DNA of 64,000 bases from Oscillatoriophycideae cyanobacterium NC_groundwater_1537_Pr4_S-0.65um_50_18 (GCA_016208305.1 JACQYI010000033.1:401695-465694); one strand, 5' to 3'; positions 18,615 through 27,586 are shown, counted from the first letter of the stretch. Made by a program: numbers and translations. The notes: generated from the letters alone by a model not told the origin.

Positions 18615-19481
18615 TTAAGCTTCAATGACCCAGAGCAACAGCGCTACGATCGCCATAAAGCCGATGCCGATCGCTCCCGCCAAGGGCTGTCCTCCCCAAC
18701 CTGTAATCCATTCGGGCACTCTCTGCTTGTAGGTTACGGCCTGGAGACTGTCTAGACTGGCAATCGTCCACACCCATCCGGCATGTAGCCCCCAGGCTAG
18801 ACCCAAGTTGCCGCCATCTGCGTTGCGTGCCAAGATGAGCGCCATCCCCATCAGCCAGAGTCCGGGCAGTTGAGGCAGATTTTTGCTCCCTTCCCAGACA
18901 AGATGCAGGAGGGCAAAAATTAAGCTGGCGATCGCTCCCGCCAGCCAGAAAGGATAGTCTTGCCTGAGCTGATTGAACAAGAACCCTCGAAAGACCATCT
19001 CTTCTATACCGCCTACCCACAGACCAAGCAGCAGCATTAGCAGCAGGGTCTGGACTGCTGAACTCGATAAAGCTGCTGACGGACGGGTTGCAAGCTTTAG
19101 CCAGCCCCATCGCTCTTGCAGCACAAACATACCGCCTAAGCCCACGACGCCAGCTCCCAGCCCTAGCCCTAGCGATCGCAGTAGGCCAGCCTGCCAGGGT
19201 AGGCCCAACTGGGCGAAGGTTTCTCCGGTGAGAGCAGCACTTCCCCAAATTACGAAGGGCGCAACCAGATAGAGCGAAGACAGCAGCGGCAGTTTTTGAG
19301 CAAGCGTTAGAGGCTTGAAAGGATGCCACTTTACCCCGATCGCAAGGGGTATTGCTATCGGCAACCAACACCCTAGCCAAACGATGAAAAACAGCAGCAC
19401 TTTGAAAAGAGAGGAAGCATTGCGCCAAAGCAAATTGCTCTGAGTCCAAAAACTCTGATCGAAATCAATAGGGAACAACAC
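18615..19481 (-). CDS. CPBP-family intramembrane metalloprotease
   Basis: A 288-residue polytopic membrane protein with about eight hydrophobic helices. The CAAX-protease/bacteriocin-processing signature is present: EEMVFRGFLFNQLR (EExxxR), ALLHLVWEG (FxxxH-type) and LAWGLHAGWVW (HxxxB). These residues form the zinc-free or metal-dependent glutamate-type active site of Rce1-like proteases. The start is GTG 19481. The natural substrate is unknown; related proteins process prenylated or lipid-anchored proteins or take part in stress signalling. Located just upstream of tatA. Confidence 0.85.
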   Translation of the reverse strand: MLFPIDFDQSFWTQSNLLWRNASSLFKVLLFFIVWLGCWLPIAIPLAIGVKWHPFKPLTLAQKLPLLSSLYLVAPFVIWGSAALTGETFAQLGLPWQAGLLRSLGLGLGAGVVGLGGMFVLQERWGWLKLATRPSAALSSSAVQTLLLMLLLGLWVGGIEEMVFRGFLFNQLRQDYPFWLAGAIASLIFALLHLVWEGSKNLPQLPGLWLMGMALILARNADGGNLGLAWGLHAGWVWTIASLDSLQAVTYKQRVPEWITGWGGQPLAGAIGIGFMAIVALLLWVIEA

Positions 19482-19748
19482 AGATTTTGGGAGAGGAGTT
19501 TGAGCAAAAATAACGCTTGAAAGCGCTATATCCTATCTAAAAAATACTGCTGGGGCTAAACCATAGGTTGCTCTAAAATAATGAGAGCAAAATACCTTTA
19601 ATCATCTTGAGCAAGAGCTAAAGGCAATGGCGTAAGCTATGCAACCTCAGCAATTGAATAGATGACTTGAGATAAGAAAAGAAGTACAGCTAGCGGTTGA
19701 AGGCAGCGATCGCAAAGTAAAAATCAGGCTAACGCGAAGGGCTACCCA

Positions 19749-20135
19749 TCACGTTTCATCGTCCTCGTCATTACTAAGCTGGATCAAATGGATATGCTTA
19801 TAGCCCAATCTGATTTCAAACTCATCGCCTGCATTCAGCCCCATCTTTTGCGTGTAGGTTGAACCAATTACAATTTGCCCGTTTTGATGCACGCTGACGC
19901 GATAAGTTGGCTCACGTCCACGACCATCTTTAGAACCTTCTGCGTCTAGCATTGTTCCTTTAGCTTCTAGGAGTGCCTCAAGAAAGTCTGCAAGATTGAC
20001 GCGGGTTTGGTTGTTTTTTCCGGTCGTGTAATAGCCACAACGCTTTGCCTTTTCTCGTCGCGGTAAATGAGACAGCTCTTTAAATTTCTGTAGAAGAGCT
20101 TTTCCAGTTAGTGGAGCAGTTGCCGTTTCAGTCAT
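19749..20135 (-). CDS. cyAbrB-type transcriptional regulator
   Basis: A 128-residue cyanobacterial AbrB protein (CalA/cyAbrB group). The N-terminus LTGKALLQKFKELSHLPRRE is highly typical, followed by CGYYTTG and the C-terminal AbrB-like DNA-binding domain (YRVSVHQNGQIVIGSTYTQK, GLNAGDEFEIRLG). Unlike Bacillus AbrB the swapped-hairpin domain lies at the C-terminus. These are abundant regulators of nitrogen and carbon metabolism and hydrogenase genes. Whether it is cyAbrB1 or cyAbrB2 cannot be decided from memory alone. It is transcribed alone, toward the tatA region. Confidence 0.9.
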   Translation of the reverse strand: MTETATAPLTGKALLQKFKELSHLPRREKAKRCGYYTTGKNNQTRVNLADFLEALLEAKGTMLDAEGSKDGRGREPTYRVSVHQNGQIVIGSTYTQKMGLNAGDEFEIRLGYKHIHLIQLSNDEDDET

Positions 20136-20396
20136 TGTTTTTCAGGGTTCCCTCACAATCATTGAGATTAGCAGGCGTGAGCTGCCATCTGCCTAACTCA
20201 TACTAAAGAATATAGCCTTAAAGTCCTAAAATTTGATAGCTGAATAATTTGTCGCCTTGACAAAGTTTAGAAACGCGATCGAATCATTCATCAAAGCTCT
20301 AAAGTTTTTGAATTAGATGAAATGCTTCTCTTTTGATCATCAAAGACATAGGGGCAAAAATATAACAGAGACTGAGGCTAAACTGCGTGAGCTTAG

Positions 20397-20556
20397 AGGA
20401 TGTTTGAAAAGTGGTCGGCTGTGATTTTATGCACCTGTTGATCCCCCCTGCCCCCCTTAAAAAGGGGGGAAATGAATTCAAAGTCCCCCTTTTTAAGGGG
20501 GATTTAGGGGGATCTGAAACGTTTTGCTACCCATAGTTGGACTTTTCAAACATCCT
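20397..20556. mobile_element. MITE-like element, copy 1
   Basis: A 160-bp element with perfect 16-bp terminal inverted repeats, AGGATGTTTGAAAAGT at the left end and its complement at the right end (20541-20556). The interior can fold into G-run/C-run hairpins (two CCCCCTTTTTAAGGGGG-like segments). It has no coding capacity. A diverged, inverted copy occurs at 49895-50075, showing that this is a dispersed family. A possible TTA direct repeat flanks it but is not certain. It lies in the 1.1-kb spacer 20136-21241, which otherwise holds only a 22-bp tandem duplication and no convincing gene. Confidence 0.8.
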
Positions 20557-21108
20557 TTTACGTATTGTTTAAGGGTTTCCTGCCTTGACTAACCTGGAAA
20601 AAACGTCGTAGTCGGGCAAAACTCTAGAAGGCTACCCTTTTAGTGTTAGTTAATGGGCATGCAACCGTTGTTCTCTGAGATATTACATGAATTTCCTGGG
20701 CTGTCAATGGCAGCAGTCAATGAATGCAAAATGAACTAGAGCCTACAGAAAGGCAGGCAAAGATTTGTTTGAGGTTGTGCATAGGAGGTTATGCCCATCA
20801 AGATGATGTTGGAAAACTCCGCCAATGCCTTAGATATTTTTGTATCTATGTTTGGAAAATTCAAAAGGCTGGTTTTTTGGAGCAAGGAGGTCTTTGGGAA
20901 ACTGACTTTTTAGAAAATTGAGAAGCCTTTGTCTTTCGCTGATACTTTCCCTCTGGCCATTGAGGATTGTGAATTGAACCGATCTGGGGTTTTAGCCTGA
21001 TCATGCCGTTCGCATTTTTCAATTCAGCAGAAGGTCATCCTTAACGGGTCGAGTTTTTTGTTATATCGGTAAATCTCAGGGAACAAAAATCCTGATTGAA
21101 TACACTAT

Positions 21109-21152
21109 CCCGCATAATTCATAAGTCATTCCCGCATAATTCATAAGTCATT
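21109..21152. repeat. 22-bp perfect tandem duplication
   Basis: Two identical adjacent units beginning CCCGCATAATTCATAAG (21109-21130, 21131-21152) lie about 90 bases upstream of sdhB. Confidence 0.9.
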
Positions 21153-21241
21153 CTGCGATCGTCAAGGTCAGTCAAAGGTTTGGGTTTAGACTGAAGGTGT
21201 CTAAACTGTGAGTACATCGCTCCGTATCACGATTCAAAGCT

Positions 21242-22252
21242 ATGCAAGTTCAATTCAAGGTTTTTCGGCAAACGGTAGATTCTCCTGCAAGATTCCAAAC
21301 TTACGCGCTTGAGGTAGAACCAGGAAACACGATCTTGGACTGCCTCAATCGCATCAAGTGGGAGCAAGATGGCGGTTTGTCATTCCGCAAAAACTGTCGC
21401 AATACCATTTGTGGAAGCTGCTCTATGCGGATCAATGGCCGTTCGGCTCTGGCTTGCAAAGAAAACGTTGGCAGCGAACTGGCGCGCCTGGCAAAAATTC
21501 AAACCGATGCGCCAGGCGAAAATTCGGCTACGAGTGAGATTCCCACCCTGACGATCGCCCCGATGGGCAATATGCCAGTGATTAAAGACCTGGTGGTGGA
21601 CATGCAGAGCTTCTGGGATAACTTGGAAGCGGTAGACCCCTATGTCAGCACTGAGGCTCGGCAGGTGCCAGAACGTGAGTTTTTGCAGCTTCCAGAAGAG
21701 CGCGATCGCCTGAATCAGGTGGGGAACTGCATTCTCTGTGGAGCTTGCTATTCAGAATGTACTGCCCGCGAAGTGAATCCTGACTTTGTGGGGCCTCATG
21801 CCCTGGCAAAGGCATACCGCACCGTCGCAGATTCTAGAGATAGCCAGACCGAAGCTCGATTAGAGCAGTACAGTGAGGGCACAAGCGGCGTTTGGGGCTG
21901 TACTCGCTGCTATTACTGCAACTCAGTCTGCCCAATGGAGGTGGCTCCGATGGAGCAAATTAGCAAGATTAAGCAAGAGGTGCTCGATCGCCAGGACGCT
22001 CAGACCAGCCGCCCTATCCGTCATCGTAAGGTGCTGATTGATCTAGTGAAAGAAGGCGGCTGGATTGATGAACGGAAGTTTGGACTAATGGTGGTCGGTA
22101 ATTCTTTCCGAGATTTGAGAGGGCTGGCCAGCTTAGGCCCCTTGGGCTTGCGGATGTTGGCGCGAGGCAAGTTTCCCCTCATGTTTGAACCCTCTGAGGG
22201 CACAGCAGAAGTGCGATCGCTAATTGAGGCGGTGCAAAAAGCGGAAGACTAG
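21242..22252 (+). CDS. sdhB: Succinate dehydrogenase/fumarate reductase iron-sulfur subunit
   Basis: A 336-residue electron-transfer subunit of the succinate:quinone oxidoreductase, larger than the ~240-residue E. coli SdhB, as is usual in cyanobacteria. The [2Fe-2S] ligands are Cys52, Cys57, Cys60 and Cys72 (CRNTICGSC ... C). The 4Fe-4S and 3Fe-4S ligands are in CILCGACYSEC and CTRCYYCNSVCPMEVAP. It contributes electrons to the plastoquinone pool in the thylakoid membrane. The flavoprotein and anchor genes are not adjacent. Its stop codon overlaps the convergent Hsp70-like gene by 4 bases. Confidence 0.93.
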   Translation: MQVQFKVFRQTVDSPARFQTYALEVEPGNTILDCLNRIKWEQDGGLSFRKNCRNTICGSCSMRINGRSALACKENVGSELARLAKIQTDAPGENSATSEIPTLTIAPMGNMPVIKDLVVDMQSFWDNLEAVDPYVSTEARQVPEREFLQLPEERDRLNQVGNCILCGACYSECTAREVNPDFVGPHALAKAYRTVADSRDSQTEARLEQYSEGTSGVWGCTRCYYCNSVCPMEVAPMEQISKIKQEVLDRQDAQTSRPIRHRKVLIDLVKEGGWIDERKFGLMVVGNSFRDLRGLASLGPLGLRMLARGKFPLMFEPSEGTAEVRSLIEAVQKAED

Positions 22253-23967
22253 AGGGGAACGTGAGGGGTGCGATCGCCCATCTGTGCCTGATCGCGCAGT
22301 TGAGGATGGAGGGGCAGCAGCGCCAGCCCGTAAGCAATGCGGCTACAGCTTGAAATACAGCGGTTGGGTACAGAGCGATAGGTGTCTTGAGTGATGGTGG
22401 CATTGGGCAGCTTTTGTCGCAGCCATCGCGCGATCGCTCCTAAGGATGCAGTTCCTCCAGTGCAGATCACTTGGTTAATATCCGTAACGGTTAAATCCAC
22501 TTCTGTCAGTAGGGCATTTAGCTCGCGATTGAGCCGCTGAATATAGGGCAGCAGCACTTGGCTGCCCAGATCTTGCCGCAGCACGACCTGCTGGTCATTG
22601 CCTAGTTTGAGGCTGCAACGGCTCTGCTGCTGCAAAGTCAGCTTGATGTATTGTGCGGCTTCTAGCAGAAGCTGACCTGATCGGCAGCTTTCTAAGCGCT
22701 GCTGGAGCTGGGTACGTAAGACTAAATCTGGTTCTCCCGCAGTGGGCAGCTTTAAGTCTTGGAAAATCAGCCGATCGATCGCCTCTGCTCTGAAGTCTTC
22801 AGCCCTCAACTCTCCCGGCTCTTCTGGCCAAAAACTTCTGCTATGCCCTGGGGCTTCATGCAGCATGGGATAGATTAATTGGCAAATAATATCCTGCGTA
22901 ATCGCCTGTCCTGCAAACGGAATGCTGCGAATTTGGAATTCTTCGTGAGCTAAGTTAGGCGATTTGCCTGACACCCGCACTAGGGTTAGCTCGGTAGTCA
23001 TGGCTCCAGCAACCAGCACTAGCGTATTGCCAGGTTCAGAATTCTCCGCTGAAGCTGTATTTCGCTGAGAGTTTTGCGGCAGGACAATTTCTCGACCATC
23101 GCTGCTATTCAAGGTCGATAAAAGGGCGGCGATCGAATCTTCTATGCAATAAACCTGCTCTGGCTCTGCCACAAGCCGAGCCTCAATGACAGCTTGCCTC
23201 AGATTAAACCGATAGGCTTCTGACCAATGGGCAGGGCAGCCGATCGCCACGCCCGCCAATGATGGCAACGCCGCTTCCAGCTCTAACGCTTGGGCTGACT
23301 CCATTAGACTAGCCAGTAAGCTTTGCAGGGCTTGAGTAATTTGGCTCAGCGGAATTCTGAGTGTGTCTGACCACTGTACCTGAGGCTCCCAGCGATCGCC
23401 ATTTTGATAGGGAATGCCCAGCTTTAGACAAGGCTTGAAGTCTCGCAAATGCCCAGCGGCAGGGTCAGCCGTCTGGAGTGAAATAACTGAGGGGAGGCGA
23501 AACCTGAGTTCTTCACTCGGTAGCCCTTGGCTCGGTTCCGAGGCTCTGGTTTCAGCGAGATAGGCTGGAGGCTCTGTCCAGTAAAGCGGATAGAGATGGC
23601 AAGTCGATCGATTCAGCAAGACGGCTGAGATTCCTGTGGTGCCAAAGTCCAGTCCCAAGTACCACAGAGCTTCAGATTGCGCTCTAGACTGAGCGGGCAG
23701 AATCCCTATGGGTGACATAGACGGATCTATCGCGTCTGGTACATGGGTAACCATGTCTGCTGCCCAGTCCTCTAAGCTGATAGCTCCCGATCTAGGTAAA
23801 GGAAGCTCTCTCAGCGCTGGGGCGATGGATGCTGTCGGCTGTGGCTCTGGAAGCTGTGGCTCTGGAGATTTTAGCTCCGGAGGCTCAGGAGCTGATTTTA
23901 GAACTGATTCTGGAGCGACTGGTTCAGCGGCCGCCGCCATATCCTGCGCCCAATCCTCTAAGCTCAT
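22249..23967 (-). CDS. Hsp70-like actin-fold ATPase, likely C-terminal part of a fused protein
   Basis: The frame from ATG 23967 encodes 572 residues with an Hsp70-type ATPase domain: phosphate-1 LGLDFGTTGISAVLL, connect-1 EDSIAALLS, a degenerate phosphate-2 LVLVAGAMTTELTLV, adenosine motif VICTGGTASLGAIA and connect-2 SRIAYGLALLP. There is no substrate-binding domain; the protein ends shortly after the ATPase fold. The N-terminus carries two SLEDWAxDM motifs in acidic sequence. The ATG has no ribosome-binding site, and the frame stays open upstream to 24102, where it meets an A10 tract ending the previous gene. A one-base slip there would fuse both frames into about 1601 residues. It may therefore be the 3' half of one gene. 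Confidence 0.8.
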   Translation of the reverse strand: MSLEDWAQDMAAAAEPVAPESVLKSAPEPPELKSPEPQLPEPQPTASIAPALRELPLPRSGAISLEDWAADMVTHVPDAIDPSMSPIGILPAQSRAQSEALWYLGLDFGTTGISAVLLNRSTCHLYPLYWTEPPAYLAETRASEPSQGLPSEELRFRLPSVISLQTADPAAGHLRDFKPCLKLGIPYQNGDRWEPQVQWSDTLRIPLSQITQALQSLLASLMESAQALELEAALPSLAGVAIGCPAHWSEAYRFNLRQAVIEARLVAEPEQVYCIEDSIAALLSTLNSSDGREIVLPQNSQRNTASAENSEPGNTLVLVAGAMTTELTLVRVSGKSPNLAHEEFQIRSIPFAGQAITQDIICQLIYPMLHEAPGHSRSFWPEEPGELRAEDFRAEAIDRLIFQDLKLPTAGEPDLVLRTQLQQRLESCRSGQLLLEAAQYIKLTLQQQSRCSLKLGNDQQVVLRQDLGSQVLLPYIQRLNRELNALLTEVDLTVTDINQVICTGGTASLGAIARWLRQKLPNATITQDTYRSVPNRCISSCSRIAYGLALLPLHPQLRDQAQMGDRTPHVPL

Positions 23968-24098
23968 TGAGGTTGTTGGGGTTTCCAGCTCAGGTGAAAC
24001 CGTATCAACAAAAGGATCGTTTTCTAGAAACGCTTCATAGGCGATCGCGGCATTACTCTCGGCGCTTGCCGAAACCCATTCCAGACTGGTATCGGGAT

Positions 24099-27053
24099 TT
24101 AGGTTTTTTTTTTAGGTTGAACTTCCGGTTCAGGTGTTTCCAGTTTGGGTGTTTCCGGCTCAGGTGTTTCCAGTTTGGGTGCTGCTGGCAAGCCCTCAAA
24201 CAAAGCGTCTAACCCCTCTAGGGTAAAAGCGTTGCGTTTCGCTTCTGGAGAAGTTTCTTCAGCGGCGCTCTGCAAATATGCCTGCGAGTCGGTAGGCTGG
24301 CTAGAGATCTCAGAAGACTCCTCAAAGAGTGAGATTTCGGGAGAGCCGGAAGCTTCTGGCATGAAGGCATCTAGCTCATCCGTAAATAACAAATCTTCGA
24401 GGGTGATGGCGTTAGCAATCTGATTGGCTTGATGACCGATCGCCTCTTCCGGCGGAGTTTCTGCTAAGTACAGGTCTGCCAGTGGGTCTGCCAAGGGATC
24501 TTCAAGGACTTCTTGAGGTGGCTCTCCACTGAAATCTGACCAAAGATCAGTAGATTGAGGGGCATTAGATTGTGGGGCATTGCGGGGTTCAGCTTTGGCT
24601 TGCTGAGCTGCGCCAGAATCTGCAATCTCTAGGCTTGATAAATCTGCTGTGAGCTGTTGCAGCGTATCTTCTCCAATCTCAAAGTTAGCGATCGCTGTTT
24701 CGGGAGGGGTGGCTGAAATCAGCAGATCTTCTCCTGGCTGAGCGGGTTCAAAGGCATCAGGATTTGCATCTGCCTGCCCCTTTTCCAGCTCAGATTGGAG
24801 CGCGCCCTCTGCCCACAGGGCATCCATTCCATAGGTGACCGTTTCTGATGCCTCTGTTGTATCAGGCTCTGACGTAGAGGTTTCAGGAACGGATGCATAG
24901 GTCGAAATCAGATCGGTTAGCGCAGCAATGGTGTTGACTGGAGCCTCAGCAGGCAAAGAGTTCACGGCTGGTTCGGTCTGCATTTCCTCGGTGAGTTCCC
25001 AAAACAGATCTTCCTCGATCGGGGAGACTGGAGTTTCGGCTAGGGCTGAAGCAGGCTCAATCGGAGGCTCAGGATCGCTAAGCAGGAAATTTTCAACCGT
25101 TTGGGGCACCGGAGCGATCGCAAAATCGGGGAGAAAATCGGCTGTGGCGTCTTGAATGGGTTGAACTGCCGGATCAGCCATGCCACCAAAAATATCTTCG
25201 TTGGGTGCATCTTCGTTGGGTGCATCAATGTCAGCCGCTAAAGGGGCAGCCGCTTCTGCTGGCTCTGCTGGGCTTGCTGATTCCGTCTGGGTTGCTGGCT
25301 GCGGGTTTTCTATAGCGGCAGGAGGCGTTTGCGGTGCGGGCAGATTTTCTGCTTCAAACCACTCGTTGAGATCGAGAGATTGCACCGATTCATTTTCGGT
25401 ATCTAGCTCAAAAGCATCCAAAATCGTAGACTGACTTTCGCCTTCGCCTTCACCAAATAAGCTCTGATAAAACTCATCTTCATAAAGTGCATCAGGTGAA
25501 TCAATCAGCGGAGGAGTTGTCGCAGCAGCATCGATCGCTTCTGGCACTGCGTCCAAATTAACGAGATCACGACCCTCTGGGGTGCTCTGCTCAAGGGGAT
25601 GAGAGGCTGGCGCAATCTCTGCCTCAGCACTGAGCTGATTGAGGAGATCAAGCGCAGATTCTAGATCTTCGCTCGTGTCTGTAGGTGCGGCGACTCGCGC
25701 ATCTGGTGGTAAATCGTTAGGGGAGAAAGGGGAAACTTCTGGATCGAGGTTTTGAATCTGCGTTGCATCTTCCGAAGAAAATCTGGGGAATGGAAACTCA
25801 GGGGTTTCTTGAAAGAAGGTGAGGTCGTCGTCCTCATCGTCAGAAATATCTAAATCCAAAGGCACAGCCGACAGGTCTAGCTGCTGCAACTCCTGGTCAA
25901 GCGCTTCTAGGCTGGCAGACTCTGGGTTGTCTACCTTCAGGGTAAAGGGCTGCGGCTGCCATCGCGTGTCTAAAGGAATTGGCTCAGAGGGCTGCGACTG
26001 AGTTGAATCAAGCGCATTCAGCTCCTCTAGCAGACGGGTAATTTCGGTATCCGCGTTTTCATTGAACGATTCTTTTGCCGCTAGAGAAGGGCGATCGCGC
26101 TCTGGGATTTGTGGAGCAACTTGAGATTGCGACTGAGCTTGAGATTGCAAATAGACGGTAGCCTCTTTGCCTAGCTGTTCTGCCAAGCGACTGACAAGTG
26201 CCGAAAACATGACTTCGCCCTGCTGGCCTAAACCATGCATGCGACTTAGCCCTTGCTCCAAAGACTCCTGATAGCTCTGAATGTTGTTTTGTAGTGACTC
26301 AAAGATGACTTGCAGCGTTGAATCTAGCTTCAGCAAGAGTTGATCTGATTGTGTCTGTACCCGCTGGATCTGCTCTAACCGCTGGGCTGGGCTTAAGGAG
26401 GCGATCGCTAGATTCTCAGAATGAGGGCTTTCAGCGCTATGCAAAAGCGGGGGTTCTGCTAACCCCTCTACTGCTAGACTGGCCACCATTTGCGTCACCT
26501 GCCCCCGCAGACTTTCCTGCATTTGCCCCATTGCCGACTGGAGGAACTCCATCAAGAGCTGCGGGTTGTTTTGCTGCGGCAAAACATATTGCTGTCGCTG
26601 GGCTTCAAGCTGGCGAATTTCTTGGGTAAGCGCCTCTCGCTGCTGCCGGAGCAGATCGACATCCGATCGCATCGGTTGCAGCATGTTGACCCGTAAATAG
26701 GTCATCTCCTGCAAGACGGCTTGTAGCACTTGCTGAGCAGATTCTGCTGCGGGTTGTCCAGAGGGCAGCAGTCCGGCAGTGGAGTCGATCGCCCCATCCG
26801 CAGGAATCTGTAGTTTTGCCAAGCAGCCTCGGGCTTGCTCTAAAACTTGGCGCTGCCGCATGGCATCGGTGGACATGACCCAAGGTAGACGAGGACTGGT
26901 TTTGCTAAGAACCTCGTCAATTTCTTGGATAAGCGCTTGAATTTGATCGGTTTGAGCCACGGTTAAACCCCTGACTAGAGTTTCGCAGGTTGATGAGAGA
27001 AATGAGTCGAAGTCTTTAACGGGTAAATGAGCAGCCCGTAATGAAGGGTACAC
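24099..27053 (-). CDS. Large acidic coiled-coil protein (upstream frame of the A10 junction)
   Basis: A 984-residue protein from GTG 27053. Residues 1-330 are helical with Gln/Leu-rich coiled-coil segments (about 120-330). The rest (about 330-980) is extremely rich in Glu, Asp, Pro, Ala and Ser and probably disordered, with scattered short motifs having acidic residues next to Leu and Phe/Trp, for example LNEWFEAE, EDLFWELTEE, DLWSDFSG, LEDLLFTDELDAF and GLDALFEG. It ends PKKKT-stop directly at an A10 run (minus strand of 24104-24113). With one extra A the frame would continue into the Hsp70-like domain. No known domain is recognised. It may be a scaffold. Confidence 0.78.
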   Translation of the reverse strand: MYPSLRAAHLPVKDFDSFLSSTCETLVRGLTVAQTDQIQALIQEIDEVLSKTSPRLPWVMSTDAMRQRQVLEQARGCLAKLQIPADGAIDSTAGLLPSGQPAAESAQQVLQAVLQEMTYLRVNMLQPMRSDVDLLRQQREALTQEIRQLEAQRQQYVLPQQNNPQLLMEFLQSAMGQMQESLRGQVTQMVASLAVEGLAEPPLLHSAESPHSENLAIASLSPAQRLEQIQRVQTQSDQLLLKLDSTLQVIFESLQNNIQSYQESLEQGLSRMHGLGQQGEVMFSALVSRLAEQLGKEATVYLQSQAQSQSQVAPQIPERDRPSLAAKESFNENADTEITRLLEELNALDSTQSQPSEPIPLDTRWQPQPFTLKVDNPESASLEALDQELQQLDLSAVPLDLDISDDEDDDLTFFQETPEFPFPRFSSEDATQIQNLDPEVSPFSPNDLPPDARVAAPTDTSEDLESALDLLNQLSAEAEIAPASHPLEQSTPEGRDLVNLDAVPEAIDAAATTPPLIDSPDALYEDEFYQSLFGEGEGESQSTILDAFELDTENESVQSLDLNEWFEAENLPAPQTPPAAIENPQPATQTESASPAEPAEAAAPLAADIDAPNEDAPNEDIFGGMADPAVQPIQDATADFLPDFAIAPVPQTVENFLLSDPEPPIEPASALAETPVSPIEEDLFWELTEEMQTEPAVNSLPAEAPVNTIAALTDLISTYASVPETSTSEPDTTEASETVTYGMDALWAEGALQSELEKGQADANPDAFEPAQPGEDLLISATPPETAIANFEIGEDTLQQLTADLSSLEIADSGAAQQAKAEPRNAPQSNAPQSTDLWSDFSGEPPQEVLEDPLADPLADLYLAETPPEEAIGHQANQIANAITLEDLLFTDELDAFMPEASGSPEISLFEESSEISSQPTDSQAYLQSAAEETSPEAKRNAFTLEGLDALFEGLPAAPKLETPEPETPKLETPEPEVQPKKKT
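24104..24113 (-). promoter_or_regulatory. A10 slippery tract at the junction of two frames
   Basis: Ten consecutive A residues on the minus strand precede CCTAA. In the reading frame of the acidic protein they give Lys-Lys-Lys-Thr-stop. A -1 shift (one A read twice) gives Lys-Lys-Lys-Asn-Leu-Asn and continues open through the Hsp70-like frame. A-runs of nine or more are known sites of transcriptional slippage and can also cause ribosomal -1 shifting. A sequencing or assembly indel is the main alternative. Confidence 0.55.
25194..25223. repeat. In-frame 15-bp tandem duplication
   Basis: Two identical 15-bp units (25194-25208, 25209-25223) within the acidic protein gene encode a repeated Asp-Ala-Pro-Asn-Glu. 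It shows the same duplication habit acting in coding DNA. Confidence 0.85.
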
Positions 27054-27115
27054 TCATTCTAGAAAAATAATCTCTAGAACACCTGATCTTTTGATCTTTA
27101 TATCTTTTTATTTTT

Positions 27116-27202
27116 ATGGCTATGGTCACAAGGGTCAGAACAGGGACGTTTTTAGGGGCGTGCTCCGCGCATCCACAAAAATGTCCTAAGAATAATGGCT
27201 AG
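27116..27202. repeat. Palindromic intergenic element, copy A
   Basis: About 87 bases that are clearly related to the reverse complement of 41597-41683: shared blocks include GTCACAAGGGT, ACAGGGA, ACAAAAA and TAATGGCTA. The centre forms a hairpin with a T-run arm and an A-run arm around a GC loop. It lies in the 533-base spacer 27054-27586, which also carries a perfect 16-bp tandem duplication (27511-27526, 27527-27542, unit TAAGAAGGGATTGAGC) and no gene. Confidence 0.7.
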
Positions 27203-27510
27203 GGCAACATATAGAGTATTTCTCTTGAAGCAAGATCCAGCCGAGATTAATTCAGACCCAGATCTTTAATATCCAAGCGATCGTGCTTGCAGCGCTTTTG
27301 AGTTTACGCCAACGGTTCATAGTTATAGCGTGCTTTATCAACTTGCTTCAAGATAATTTGCATGAGTATGCCTCCCCCGCTTTATAAAGCTCTTTGTATC
27401 AACTCACCCTCTATTAAGCCCATCTAAAGGGATGCGATTATCAGGTTGTGGATCAAATCTGCCGTGTTTTTGGGCGGTGTGCTTCCTAGAGCGATAAAGC
27501 CGCTCTCTCT

Positions 27511-27542
27511 TAAGAAGGGATTGAGCTAAGAAGGGATTGAGC
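27511..27542. repeat. 16-bp perfect tandem duplication
   Basis: Unit TAAGAAGGGATTGAGC occurs twice without gap just downstream of the stop of the CbiG-like minus-strand gene. Confidence 0.88.
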
Positions 27543-27586
27543 CCGAACGCATTCAGCCAGCGCCTGTCTGGAGAATCAGACTGTGG

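Noticed and set aside
20724..20921. 65-codon plus-strand frame in the spacer before sdhB
   Set aside because: No ribosome-binding site, odd composition and no recognisable product; lies in repeat-rich spacer.
24131..24180. 30-bp repeat near the end of the acidic protein as a separate element
   Set aside because: It is in frame and encodes low-complexity Glu-Thr-Pro sequence, explained by coding slippage.
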